Shown one piece after another: positions 26,869-35,298 of a stretch of 46,804 bases of DNA (the stretch's first letter is position 1; the number at the start of each line of letters is the position of its first letter). A program made the translations under genes and the position numbers. Under the pieces are notes generated by a model. It worked only from the letters and a program-made list of their open reading frames with translations. It did not search any database and was not told the DNA's origin. Location of the stretch: positions 1-46,804 of the forward strand of contig JARGOG010000034.1 in NCBI GenBank assembly GCA_029212785.1, written 5' to 3'. Source of the stretch: Thalassobaculaceae bacterium (lineage in GTDB: Bacteria; Pseudomonadota; Alphaproteobacteria; Thalassobaculales; Thalassobaculaceae).

Positions 26869-28742
26869 TGCGCGGCCCCGCTTTTCGTGTCGGCGCCGGT
26901 GCGGGCCTGGAGGTCGTAAAGCTGGGCGTATCGGCCGTCGAGCTTCATGAGGTCGTCATGACTGCCGCGCTCGACGATCCGGCCGGCCTCCAGGAACACG
27001 ATCTCGTCGGCATGCATCAGCGAGGAGAGCCGGTGGGCGATGACGATCACCGCGCGCTCCCTTGTGTAGTCCTTCAGGGCTTCGCGGATCCGACGCTCAG
27101 TGGCTGCGTCGATGGCGGCGGTACTGTCGTCGAGCACCAGAACGCGCGCGTCGGGCAGGATCGCCCGGGCGATGGACAGGCGCTGGCGCTGGCCGCCGGA
27201 CAGTGATACCCCGCGCTCGCCGACCAGGGTCTCGTAGGTGTTCGGCAGCGCCTTGATGTAGTTGTGCAGTTGCGCCGTCTGCGCCGAGCGTTCGATGCTG
27301 GAGCGGCCGGCCCAGGGATCGCCATAGGCCACGTTGTGGTCGATGCTGGCGGTGAACAGGAACGGCTCCTGCTGCACGATCGCCACCGCCGACCTCAGCG
27401 ACGACAGCGTGACGTCGCGGATGTCCTGGCCATCGATGGTGATGCGGCCAGAGGCGACGTCGTAGTATCGACCGAGAAGTTGGGCGATGGTGGTCTTGCC
27501 GGAGCCCGGCGGGCCGACGATGCCGATCATCTTGCCGGGACGCGCCTCCAGGTCGATGCCGCTCAGCGTGCGGTCGTCCTTGGCCCAGGTCGGATAGCTG
27601 AAATCGACATTCTCGAAGCGGAGCACGCCGTCACCGAAGACGAGTTCCTTGGCGCCCGGCCGGTCGGCGATGGAGGGTTCCAGATCGATGACGTTGAACA
27701 GCCGACCACCGCAGGTCGAGGCCCGGGCGATCGAGTTGATCATCCAGCCGATCTGGCGCACCGGCATCTGCAGGATCAGCATGAAGGCCAGGGCTTCGGT
27801 GAGCTGACCCAAGGATATCTCGCCGGCCGCGACCTTGGTTCCGCCGACCCCCAGCGTCAGTCCCATCGCCAGGAAATAGACAAAGGTCATCTGGGTTGTC
27901 GACAACACGAACAGCCGCACCCGCCGGCTGGCGATGGCCAGGCCCTCGTCGGATATCTTGTCGTATCGGATCAGTTCGAAGGCCTGGGCGGCGAAGGCGC
28001 GCACGACCCGGATGCCGCCGAGATTCTCCTCCATCACCTTGGTCAGGTCGGACATCTTGTCCTGCAGCGCGATCCAGGTGTCGCGCAACTTGAGCCGGGC
28101 CAGCGACGCGCGAATACCGACGATCGGCACGAAACTCAGCGCGACGCAGGCCAGGATCGGATCGTTACGGAACAGAATCACGGCACCGCCGCCGATCAGG
28201 ACGGTCAGCAGCACGCTGCGCAGGATGCCGGTATCGACCCAGAGCCGCACGCCCTCGATGTCGAGGATGCCACGGGTCATCAGGTCGCCGGTATGCACCC
28301 GGTCGTGCCAGGACAGGCTGAGGCGCTGGAGCTGGCGGTAGTAGTCGAGGCGCAGGCGGTAGCCGATGAGCTGGCCGACGGCTTCGCCCTGGTAGTTGTG
28401 CAGCATGGTGAAGATGCCGCGCAGGATCGCGGCGCCGAGCAACAGCAGGGCGGTGTTCAGCAGGGCGGATTCCGCCGCGCCATGGGCGGATGCGCCGGCG
28501 GCGGCGTCGCGCAGCAGGCCCTGGGCCTGGTCGACGGCCTGACCGAGATACTGCGGGACCATGAGCTGGAACAGGCCGCCGAGAACGGTGGTGACGACGG
28601 CGATGGCCATGCGCCAGCGGTGCCGGAACGCCATCGCCGTGATCCGGGCGAGCACGACGGCGTCGACTTTCGAGACGTCGATGCTGTAGGCGCCGTCGAC
28701 CTGAGTGTCGAGGCGCTTGGCGGTGTCGGGCGCGGGGGCCAT
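26865..28742 (-). CDS. ABC exporter half-transporter with degenerate Walker B (partner 1 of a heterodimer)
   Basis: 625 residues with the same membrane-plus-ATPase layout. Walker A is GPPGSGKT (410-417), Q-loop Gln458, signature LSGGQ (514-518) and switch His570. The Walker B reads VLVLDDS, so the catalytic glutamate is replaced by Asp539. This is the mark of a degenerate nucleotide site in heterodimeric exporters such as TM287/288 or LmrCD. Its own site pairs with the altered LSLGQ of the partner, while its normal LSGGQ completes the partner's hydrolytic site. First gene of the pair; divergent from the PEP-mutase-like gene. Confidence 0.93.
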   Translation of the reverse strand: MAPAPDTAKRLDTQVDGAYSIDVSKVDAVVLARITAMAFRHRWRMAIAVVTTVLGGLFQLMVPQYLGQAVDQAQGLLRDAAAGASAHGAAESALLNTALLLLGAAILRGIFTMLHNYQGEAVGQLIGYRLRLDYYRQLQRLSLSWHDRVHTGDLMTRGILDIEGVRLWVDTGILRSVLLTVLIGGGAVILFRNDPILACVALSFVPIVGIRASLARLKLRDTWIALQDKMSDLTKVMEENLGGIRVVRAFAAQAFELIRYDKISDEGLAIASRRVRLFVLSTTQMTFVYFLAMGLTLGVGGTKVAAGEISLGQLTEALAFMLILQMPVRQIGWMINSIARASTCGGRLFNVIDLEPSIADRPGAKELVFGDGVLRFENVDFSYPTWAKDDRTLSGIDLEARPGKMIGIVGPPGSGKTTIAQLLGRYYDVASGRITIDGQDIRDVTLSSLRSAVAIVQQEPFLFTASIDHNVAYGDPWAGRSSIERSAQTAQLHNYIKALPNTYETLVGERGVSLSGGQRQRLSIARAILPDARVLVLDDSTAAIDAATERRIREALKDYTRERAVIVIAHRLSSLMHADEIVFLEAGRIVERGSHDDLMKLDGRYAQLYDLQARTGADTKSGAAQ

Positions 28743-28909
28743 GGGAACTTTCCGTCGGGGGGAACGGGGCGCGGACTATGCCAGAACCTTGGCCCCATGG
28801 CGAGGCCGGCGCGGATCCGCCGGGATCTCCCGAACCGACTCACGGGATGGACTCCGGCGGCAGCCAGTTGAAATACTGGCGACTTCCCTCCAGCGCCCAG
28901 GATAGCCCG

Positions 28910-29773
28910 ATGTCACAGCCCGACGCCTCTATACGCCATGCGCAGTTGAAAGCCCGCCTCGACTCCGGGGCGTCGATCCTCGTGCCCGGGTGCCACGACG
29001 CCTTGAGCGCGAAGCTGGTGGTCGAGGCCGGGTTCGACGTGGTCTATGTCGGCAGCTATGCGACGGCGGCGGCGGATCTGGGATTACCGGATGTCGGCGC
29101 GCTCGGGCTGGATGACCTGGTGCACCGGGCCGCGCGGGTCGCCGCGGCGGTCTCCGTGCCGGTGGTGGCCGATGCCGAGGGCGGATTCTTCGAACCCGCC
29201 AACCTTTGGCGCACCGTGCAGGCATTCGAGGGAGCCGGCGTCTCCGCCATTCATATCGAAGACCATGCCGGCGGCAAGCACACGGACCTACCGCAGCGCC
29301 TGATCCCGCTCGAAGACATGCTGGCCCGCATCCGCGCCGCGGTGGCGGCCCGACGCGACCCGAATTTCCAGATCATCGCGCGGACCGACGCGATCTGGGC
29401 GACGGGCGATTTCGAGGAGGCGAAACGGCGGGTTCGAGCTTTCTGCGAGGCCGGCGCCGACATGGTCATGCCGACCGGGGGGACACCGGAGGCGGTGGCG
29501 GATCTCAAGAAAGAGGCGGCCGCGCCCTATGTGGTGGTCGACGGCCCGAACCACCCACGCTTCTCGGGCCTGAAGACGGAGGCCAGTCTGGTGCTGTACT
29601 ACGGATTCACGCTGTTCTCGGCCGTCCATGGGATGACCGCCGCGCTGGCCCGGTACCGCGAGATTCCAGCCGCCGATCTGAGCGATCGGATGGAACCGGT
29701 CGACGCCTTCGAAGCCAGGATGGGGTACGCGGAGTTCACGGCGCGGTCGCGCCGATACACCGCCGGTCAGTAG
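28910..29773 (+). CDS. PEP mutase/isocitrate lyase superfamily protein (no lyase cysteine)
   Basis: 287 residues, TIM-barrel. The usual DADTGYG motif is altered to [10 protein letters not shown] near residue 84, keeping the acidic residues. The acid pair HIEDH (near 117) is present, but the following loop is AGGKHTD instead of KKCGH, so it cannot be a standard methylisocitrate lyase. The late segment [15 protein letters not shown] is typical of the superfamily. It is far from the other 287-residue member in this window, so the two are not a recent duplication. The start ATG 28910 lacks a strong ribosome site. The last seven bases overlap the 3' end of fliG on the other strand. Confidence 0.83.
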   Translation: MSQPDASIRHAQLKARLDSGASILVPGCHDALSAKLVVEAGFDVVYVGSYATAAADLGLPDVGALGLDDLVHRAARVAAAVSVPVVADAEGGFFEPANLWRTVQAFEGAGVSAIHIEDHAGGKHTDLPQRLIPLEDMLARIRAAVAARRDPNFQIIARTDAIWATGDFEEAKRRVRAFCEAGADMVMPTGGTPEAVADLKKEAAAPYVVVDGPNHPRFSGLKTEASLVLYYGFTLFSAVHGMTAALARYREIPAADLSDRMEPVDAFEARMGYAEFTARSRRYTAGQ

Positions 29774-30789
29774 ACCAGCTGATCCTCGCCCGACGACCCG
29801 CCGAGCACGATCTCGCCACGGTCGGCGAGGTCCTTGGCCGACTGCACCATGGCGGTCTGGCTGTCTTCCACGTCCTTCAGGCGGATCGGGCCGAGCGCCT
29901 GCATGTCCTCGCGCATCAGCTTGGCGGCGCGTTCGGACATGTTGGAGAAGAACAGATCGCGCAGTTCCTCCGACGCGCCCTTCAGGGCGACGGTCATCTT
30001 GTCCTTGTCGACCGCCCGCAGCAGGGTCTGCACGCCGGCCGGGTCGAGACGGTTCAGGTCCTCGAAGGTGAACATCAGCGAGCGGATCTTCTCGGCGCTG
30101 TCCTTGTTGCGCTCCTCGAGCGCCGACAGGAACCGGCTCTCCGTCGCGCGGTCGAGACTGTTGAAGATCTCCGCCATCATCTCATGGCTGTCGCGGCGGT
30201 TGGTGCGCGCCAGGTTGGACATGAACTCGGTGCGCAGCACCCGCTCGACGTCCTTTTCGATATCTTTGTTCACCGCCTCCATGCGCAGCATGCGCATGAC
30301 CACTTCCATGGCGAAGTTCTCCGGCAGGGTCGCCAGCACCTTGGCGGCGTGGCCCTGCTGGATCTTGCCGAGGATGACCGCCACGGTCTGCGGGTACTCG
30401 TTCTTCAGGTAGTTCGCCAGGACCTGCTCGCTGACATTCGCCAGCTTGTCCCACATGGTGCGACCCGCCGGACCGCGGATCTCCTCCATGATGTCTTCGA
30501 CGCGGTCCTCGCCCAGGACCTTGGCCAGCAGGCGCTGGGTGGAATCCATGGAGCCGACCAGCGAGCCGGTGGAGGACACCTGCTCGGCAAACTCTACGAA
30601 CAGCCGCTCGACGATATTCGAGGACACCATGCCGAGTCCGGCCATCACCTGGGAGATCTCCTTGATCTCCTCATCGTCCATCTGGCCGAACAGGGCGGCA
30701 GCCTGCTGCTCGCCGAGCGACATCAGAAGGATGGCGGCCTTCTCCGGCCCGGTGATGCTGCGATAATCCTCGCGGGTGCGCGTCCCCAT
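29767..30789 (-). CDS. fliG: Flagellar motor switch protein FliG
   Basis: 340-residue FliG, the rotor C-ring protein that contacts stator MotA and sets rotation direction. The N-terminal domain ([16 protein letters not shown]), middle domain ([22 protein letters not shown], containing the EHPQ-like motif) and C-terminal domain ([22 protein letters not shown], then [21 protein letters not shown]) are all intact. ATG 30789 follows GGAG; an upstream ATG at 30852 would add a 21-residue non-family tail. No other flagellar gene is in the window, so this fliG sits apart from a normal fliF-fliG operon. Its upstream neighbours encode an ExbB/ExbD-like set. Confidence 0.95.
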   Translation of the reverse strand: MGTRTREDYRSITGPEKAAILLMSLGEQQAAALFGQMDDEEIKEISQVMAGLGMVSSNIVERLFVEFAEQVSSTGSLVGSMDSTQRLLAKVLGEDRVEDIMEEIRGPAGRTMWDKLANVSEQVLANYLKNEYPQTVAVILGKIQQGHAAKVLATLPENFAMEVVMRMLRMEAVNKDIEKDVERVLRTEFMSNLARTNRRDSHEMMAEIFNSLDRATESRFLSALEERNKDSAEKIRSLMFTFEDLNRLDPAGVQTLLRAVDKDKMTVALKGASEELRDLFFSNMSERAAKLMREDMQALGPIRLKDVEDSQTAMVQSAKDLADRGEIVLGGSSGEDQLVY

Positions 30790-30977
30790 GGCGTCGTCTC
30801 CATCGCCGATGCGGCCGCGCCGTCTGCCCGGATGACCGGGGGCAGGAGACACGGGGCCGCTTCGTGCCGCTTCTATGCGAATCGCATGACCAAATCGTAC
30901 CGAAGATACTCGGAAATTTCGAGATTTTTATATTTCTCGTATCTGTCGAAGGGTTGATCCGGCGATGTCGGGTCGCC

Positions 30978-31496
30978 TCAGATCTTGCGCTCACGGGGGT
31001 TGAAGAACCTCGGCATCGACGGCGGCGCCTTGGTCGGCGGCAGGGACGGCGGGATGATCTCCACATTGAGGTCGCCGATCTCGCCGGAGCGGCGGTTCTC
31101 GAACGGGTTGCGCAGTACCAGCTTACCCTGCTTCTGCATGGCGGTGTCGATGTCCTCCTCAAGTTGTTCCGCAAGTCGCAGGTTCCAGGGGAACTTGTAG
31201 TAACGCGGTTCCAATTCGCCGCTCAGCCGCAGCCACATGTAGATCGCCTCGCCCTCGGCCAGGCTGACACCGAGGACTTCGGCGGCCTCGACGTGGCGCT
31301 GTATCCACTCCATCGATTGGGGCTTGGGGCGACTCAGGAAGTCGACGAACTGGATATAGCTGATCGGGATCAGCAGGGTTGCGGCGACCACCGCCGAAAT
31401 CCGCACCCAGGGCAGCCGCGGCGCCCAGATCGCCAGGCTGGCCAGGGTCGCGGCGACGGCGGTGCTGACGGCGAAGACGTAGATCAGGTGGTCCAT
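30978..31496 (-). CDS. Membrane protein of unknown function, third gene of an ExbB/ExbD-like set
   Basis: 172 residues. Two transmembrane helices fill the first third (about 4-24 and 31-52), followed by a soluble domain with EWIQRHVEAAEVLGVSLAEGEAIYMWLRL, a tyrosine-rich KFPWNL segment and a proline-rich tail (IIPPSLPPTKAPPSMPRFF). No family is recognised. It follows the ExbD-like gene by 44 bp on the same strand and is the last gene before a 188-bp AT-rich gap and fliG. It probably works in the inner membrane with the channel proteins; this is inference from position only. Confidence 0.7.
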   Translation of the reverse strand: MDHLIYVFAVSTAVAATLASLAIWAPRLPWVRISAVVAATLLIPISYIQFVDFLSRPKPQSMEWIQRHVEAAEVLGVSLAEGEAIYMWLRLSGELEPRYYKFPWNLRLAEQLEEDIDTAMQKQGKLVLRNPFENRRSGEIGDLNVEIIPPSLPPTKAPPSMPRFFNPRERKI

Positions 31497-31540
31497 CTTC
31501 TCCTCCGGCTCGGGTTCCGGGCAGGGGCGGGTCGCCGCTG

Positions 31541-32140
31541 CTAGGGGCGGGTGATCAGCGGGTAGCGCAGCGTGCTCACGCTATCCTTCACAAGGTCGCC
31601 ATCGGCGGACAGGCGGAACCGAAACGCGGTCTCCTCCTGGTTGTAGCGGCGCAGTTCCACCGTGGTCTCGAGCAGTTGGCGGGTTTCCTCCAGCGGTTTC
31701 TTCACGCTCACCACGATCTTGACCGGGATCGCGCGGTCTTTGGGCGGCGCGCCGTACATATGGACGTTGACGACATACTCGCCGGGCGGGATGCCGCGGC
31801 TGTAGGTGACCTCGTAGTTCTCGTTGGTGGCGTCGCCGATGGCACCGAGATCGTCGCGCAACAGGTTGAACACCTCGCCACCCTGATTCCAGAACCCGAC
31901 CGGCCCTTCGCCGGGCGCCTTGACCCAGAGATCGACATCGTTGGCGAAGTCCGACGGCCAATGCATCTCGACGATTACGTTGCCCGGCGCGTTGGTGTCC
32001 TGGGTCTCCTGCTTTTCCTTGCTGATATGCGGCAGCAGCATGATCACCATGGCGACGAAGCCGATGAGGGCGAGCATGATGACGTCGCGGAAGACCGTGT
32101 CGGTGCCGTCCTCCTCGAAATCGTCGAACGGGTCTTCCAT
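31541..32140 (-). CDS. ExbD/TolR-like single-pass protein with an unusual periplasmic beta domain
   Basis: 199 residues. An acidic 15-residue N-tail leads into one helix FRDVIMLALIGFVAMVIMLL (19-38), which matches the ExbD/TolR/MotB pattern in which an Asp at the membrane entry (here Asp19) carries protons. The periplasmic part is not the ExbD fold: residues 54-199 hold VIVEMHWPSDFANDVDLWVKAP, then GIPPGEYVVNVHMYG, resembling beta-sandwich domains of the DUF2135/PPC kind, followed by a helix and strands. It is nine bases from the ExbB-like gene. Proton-driven work on a periplasmic or envelope partner is likely. Confidence 0.75.
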   Translation of the reverse strand: MEDPFDDFEEDGTDTVFRDVIMLALIGFVAMVIMLLPHISKEKQETQDTNAPGNVIVEMHWPSDFANDVDLWVKAPGEGPVGFWNQGGEVFNLLRDDLGAIGDATNENYEVTYSRGIPPGEYVVNVHMYGAPPKDRAIPVKIVVSVKKPLEETRQLLETTVELRRYNQEETAFRFRLSADGDLVKDSVSTLRYPLITRP

Positions 32141-32149
32141 CGCCCGACC

Positions 32150-32770
32150 TTATCCGCCGTCGCCGCGTTCGATGGTCTCGGTCAGCAGATCCACGGTGCC
32201 GCTTGCCAGCAGGCGGTAGTTCACGATTAGCCAGACGTAGAGCACCGCGCCGACCAGGGTCGTGTTGAGCGCCACCGACATGCCGGAGATCAGGGTGGCA
32301 ACCATCTCGGCCACATTGTCGGCATCGGCGGCGCGGTTTGGATCAACGCCGGACAGCGCGATGATGAAGCCGATCACCGTGCCGATGAGACCGAGGAAGA
32401 CCAGGCTGTTGGCGATATGGCGCACGGCGGCGATGCGCCGCCCGAGCCGCATGCGCAACACCCCGCGGAGGCTCTCGCGGTCATGGGTGAAGCGGACTTT
32501 CTCGAGGTAGGTGAGAGCGGGAGTGCCGGTGCCCGGATCGGTGTTCCGGATCTCATCGAGCTCGCCGCTGGTCTGGCCGATGCGCAGGGCGCAATACAGG
32601 AAGCCGTAAGAGAACACCGCGACGATGACCAGGGAGAGCTCGATCAGATCGCCCTTGATCACCGCATCGAGCCAGCCCTGCAGATAGACGCCTGCGAGCA
32701 GGCCGGCGGAGACCACGTTGATCAGCGCGAAACGGACGATCAGCAGGTATCGGAACATCGCACCAGCCAT
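32150..32770 (-). CDS. MotA/TolQ/ExbB proton channel family protein
   Basis: 206 residues from ATG 32770. Hydrophobic segments lie at about 13-30, 44-63, 120-140 and 160-184. The two conserved channel blocks of the TolQ/ExbB family are exact: FLGLIGTVIGFI with Thr131 and MSVALNTTLVGAV with Thr170/171, the residues lining the proton path. First gene of a set with the ExbD-like protein (nine bases apart) and a third membrane protein. No tonB, tolA/tolB/pal, energised receptor or motB is adjacent, so it is not a standard Ton, Tol or flagellar stator system. Confidence 0.87.
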   Translation of the reverse strand: MAGAMFRYLLIVRFALINVVSAGLLAGVYLQGWLDAVIKGDLIELSLVIVAVFSYGFLYCALRIGQTSGELDEIRNTDPGTGTPALTYLEKVRFTHDRESLRGVLRMRLGRRIAAVRHIANSLVFLGLIGTVIGFIIALSGVDPNRAADADNVAEMVATLISGMSVALNTTLVGAVLYVWLIVNYRLLASGTVDLLTETIERGDGG

Positions 32771-32847
32771 CTTGGGACGTCTGCCGATATCAGACCCGCT
32801 CTTGGGGGCGGGCACAAGCGGGAAGGGCGGCGGCGGTTCGCACTCTG

Positions 32848-32964
32848 CCGTCTTCCCGGACTTGATCCGGGACCCAGAGTGGCCGACTGCTGGGACGATT
32901 CAATATGACGCCCCGCGCGCCAGCGAGCGTTTGTCTGGGTCTCGGATCAAGTCCGGGAAGACGG
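32848..32964. repeat. Long interrupted palindrome, 30-bp arms (REP-like intergenic element)
   Basis: The arm CCGTCTTCCCGGACTTGATC plus the next ten bases (32848-32877) recurs inverted at 32935-32964 with 29 of 30 positions matching; 57 bases separate the arms. The core, a GGACTTGATCCGGG-like palindrome next to ACCCAG, is widely scattered between genes in alphaproteobacteria. The element fills the gap between the ExbB-like gene and the dehalogenase-like gene. As a transcript it could fold into a long stem that separates the two leftward units. Confidence 0.8.
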
Positions 32965-32977
32965 GGCGGGTGCTCGC

Positions 32978-33865
32978 CTATCCCGCCAGGAACGGCTCCA
33001 GAGATGCGAGAACCCCGTCGGGATCCTCCTCGGCCAGATAGTGACCGGTATCGACCGCCTGGGACGTGACCGGGCCGTCGCAATAACGCTGCCAGATGTC
33101 GACCGGGTCGTACCATTGGCCGATCTTGCCCTTCGTCCCCCACATGACATGCAGCGGGCAGCGGATGCGCTGGCCCGCCTCCCGGCTTGTCCGGTCATGC
33201 TCCAGGTCGATGGTCGCCGCCGCGCGGTAATCCTCGCACATGCCGCGGACCATCTCCGGATTGCGGGCCGCGGCGAGGTAGTCGGCGAAGGCGTCCGGAT
33301 GGAAAAACCCGTCATCCTTCGGTTCCCGGTTGGTATGGGCCCGGAACCAGGCCTCCGGTGCCGCCGAGATGATGGTCTCGGGGAAGGGATGCGGCTGAGC
33401 GAACCAGAACCAGTGATAATAGCCCATGGCGAAGGCCATATCGGCGCGCTCGAAATGCTCGATGGTCGGCACGATGTCGAGCAGGGCCATCCGCTCCACT
33501 CGGCCGGGGTGGTCGATCGCCAGCCGGTGCGACACCCGCGCGCCCCGGTCGTGGCCGACGACACGGAAGCGGTCGTGTCCGAGTTCGGCCATCAGATCGA
33601 CCAGGTCCTGCGCCATCGCGCGCTTGGCGTAGAGTGCGTGATCGGCCGTCGCCGGCGGCTTGTGCGATCCGCCGTAGCCGCGCAGGTCGGGGCAGATCAC
33701 CGTGTAGGTTTCGGCCAGGCGCGGCGCCACCGCATGCCACATGGCATGGGTCTGCGGGTTGCCGTGCACCATCAGCAGCGGCGGCCCGTCGCCGCCCCGA
33801 CGCAGACGCATCACCCCGGCGCCGATCTCCACCTCTTCCAGGGTCATCCCCTCAAAGAACGTCAC
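32978..33865 (-). CDS. Alpha/beta hydrolase, haloacetate (fluoroacetate) dehalogenase type
   Basis: 295 residues from GTG 33865, seven bases after GGAGG. The pattern matches fluoroacetate dehalogenases: oxyanion loop HGNPQ (34-38), DLRGYG (60-65), nucleophile Asp106 with Arg107 and Arg110 in GHDRGARVSHR, Asp130 in LLDIVPT, His151-Trp152 in the halide pocket (YYHWFWFAQP) and a C-terminal His in DTGHYLAEE. The segment CEDYRAAATIDLEHD is almost that of haloacetate dehalogenase H-1. It would replace a C-F or C-Cl bond alpha to a carboxylate by hydroxyl. It is divergent from preT with an 85-bp shared promoter that holds a RutR-like site. An epoxide hydrolase or other hydrolase remains possible. 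Confidence 0.85.
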   Translation of the reverse strand: MTFFEGMTLEEVEIGAGVMRLRRGGDGPPLLMVHGNPQTHAMWHAVAPRLAETYTVICPDLRGYGGSHKPPATADHALYAKRAMAQDLVDLMAELGHDRFRVVGHDRGARVSHRLAIDHPGRVERMALLDIVPTIEHFERADMAFAMGYYHWFWFAQPHPFPETIISAAPEAWFRAHTNREPKDDGFFHPDAFADYLAAARNPEMVRGMCEDYRAAATIDLEHDRTSREAGQRIRCPLHVMWGTKGKIGQWYDPVDIWQRYCDGPVTSQAVDTGHYLAEEDPDGVLASLEPFLAG

Positions 33866-33883
33866 TGGCGATCCTCCATAATT

Positions 33884-33899
33884 TTGACCACTTGATAAA
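33884..33899. promoter_or_regulatory. RutR-type operator (imperfect) between the dehalogenase-like gene and preT
   Basis: TTGACCA-CT-TGATAAA: the left half is a perfect RutR half-site and the right half matches TGGTCAA at five of seven positions. The consensus known for RutR is TTGACCAnnTGGTCAA. It lies 52 bp before the preT ATG and 18 bp before the GTG of the divergent hydrolase, so one bound dimer could affect both. A perfect copy sits upstream of pydC in the same window. Confidence 0.7.
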
Positions 33900-33950
33900 A
33901 CTTTTGCCGACAGGCACGCTTTTCCCCTGGTCCGGCCATGGGAGAGTGCC

Positions 33951-35282
33951 ATGACACGTGGGTTCGAGGGAGCGGACGTTAAGGCCGGCAGGCTGACGTC
34001 GGAACAGGTGGCCGCCAATTTCGCGGACCTTCACCCGCCACTCACCCGGCATGAGGCGGCGGTCGCCGCGGATCGGTGCTATTTCTGCTACGACGCGCCC
34101 TGCATGACGGCGTGTCCGACCACCATCGACATCGCGATGTTCATCCGCCAGATCGCCGCCGACAATTCGGACGGGGCGGCGAAGACGATCTTCGACCAGA
34201 ACATTCTGGGCGGCATGTGCGCCCGTGTCTGCCCGACCGAGACCCTGTGCGAGGAAGCCTGCGTGCGCGAGGCGGCGGAAGGCAAGCCGGTAGAGATCGG
34301 CCGCCTGCAGCGTTATGCGACCGATCATCTGATGGCGTCGAACACCCATCCCTATCAGCGGGCCTGCAACACCGGGAAGAAGGTCGCCGTGGTCGGTGCC
34401 GGGCCGGCGGGCCTCGCCTGTGCGCACCGGCTGGCAATGAAAGGCCATGCGGTGACCCTGTTCGACGCGCGGCCGAAGCCGGGCGGGCTGAACGAATACG
34501 GAATCGCCGCCTACAAGACTCCGGGCGGTTTCGCCCGCGAGGAGGTCGATTTCGTGCTGGGCATCGGCAACATCACCCTGGAGACCGGCAAGGCGCTCGG
34601 CCGCGACATCTCCATCGACGGGCTGAAATGGGATTACGACGCCGTGTTTCTTGCCATCGGGCTCGCCGGCGTGAATGCGCTCGGAGTGCCGGGCGAGGAT
34701 CTTCCGGGGGTAGAGGACGCCGTCGACTTCATCGCCGACCTGCGATCGTCCCAGGACCCGTCGTCGCTGGCGGTTGGCCGCCGGGTGGTGGTGATCGGCG
34801 GCGGCATGACGGCGATCGATGCCGCCGTGCAGACCAAGCTGCTGGGCGCCGAGGATGTGACCATCGTCTACCGCCGCGGCCAGGAGGCGATGAACGCCAG
34901 CCTGTTCGAGCAGGATCTGGCGCAGACCAAGGGTGTGAAGATCCGGCATTGGGCGAAGCCGGTGCGCGTGGTGGCCGAGGACGGCCGGCGCGGGGTCGAG
35001 TGCGAATACACCCGGGCCGGCGCCAACGGCCTGGAGGGCACGGGCGAGACGTTCTTCGTCGCCGCCGACGTGGTGCTGAAGGCCATCGGCCAGACCCTGG
35101 AGGCACCACAGGGACCGGAGACCGAGCGCGGCCGGCTCGTGGTCGATGACGAGTTCCGTACCAGCGTCGACCGGGTCTGGGCCGGCGGCGACTGCGTGGC
35201 GGCGGGGGACGACCTGACCGTGACCGCCGTGGCCCAGGGCCGCGACGCCGCCGAGAGCATTCACCGCCTGTTGATGGCGTAG
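33951..35282 (+). CDS. preT: NAD(P)-dependent dihydropyrimidine dehydrogenase, flavin/Fe-S subunit PreT
   Basis: 443 residues. PreT and PreA together reduce uracil and thymine to the 5,6-dihydro forms, the first step of reductive pyrimidine breakdown. The N-terminal Fe-S domain has Cys43, Cys46, Cys51, Cys55 and Cys90, Cys94, Cys100, Cys104, followed by the FAD motif VVGAGPAGLACAHR (147-160) and a pyridine-nucleotide motif VVVIGGGMTAID near 280. This is the GltD-like half that feeds electrons to PreA. ATG 33951 follows GGGAGAG. preA starts 16 bp later. RutR control is probable from the operator upstream. Confidence 0.94.
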   Translation: MTRGFEGADVKAGRLTSEQVAANFADLHPPLTRHEAAVAADRCYFCYDAPCMTACPTTIDIAMFIRQIAADNSDGAAKTIFDQNILGGMCARVCPTETLCEEACVREAAEGKPVEIGRLQRYATDHLMASNTHPYQRACNTGKKVAVVGAGPAGLACAHRLAMKGHAVTLFDARPKPGGLNEYGIAAYKTPGGFAREEVDFVLGIGNITLETGKALGRDISIDGLKWDYDAVFLAIGLAGVNALGVPGEDLPGVEDAVDFIADLRSSQDPSSLAVGRRVVVIGGGMTAIDAAVQTKLLGAEDVTIVYRRGQEAMNASLFEQDLAQTKGVKIRHWAKPVRVVAEDGRRGVECEYTRAGANGLEGTGETFFVAADVVLKAIGQTLEAPQGPETERGRLVVDDEFRTSVDRVWAGGDCVAAGDDLTVTAVAQGRDAAESIHRLLMA

Positions 35283-35298
35283 GACGGAGGATCAGAGC

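Noticed and set aside
24820-26919. 699-codon open frame on the plus strand opposite the ABC exporter
   Set aside because: Antisense shadow of a GC-rich gene: the product is His/Asp/Gln-rich without any domain, while the minus strand encodes a full ABC exporter.
30978-32770. Zorya-type anti-phage system (ZorA/ZorB are MotA/MotB-like)
   Set aside because: The channel protein lacks the long ZorA tail, the partner lacks an OmpA-like peptidoglycan domain, and no ZorC/D/E is present.
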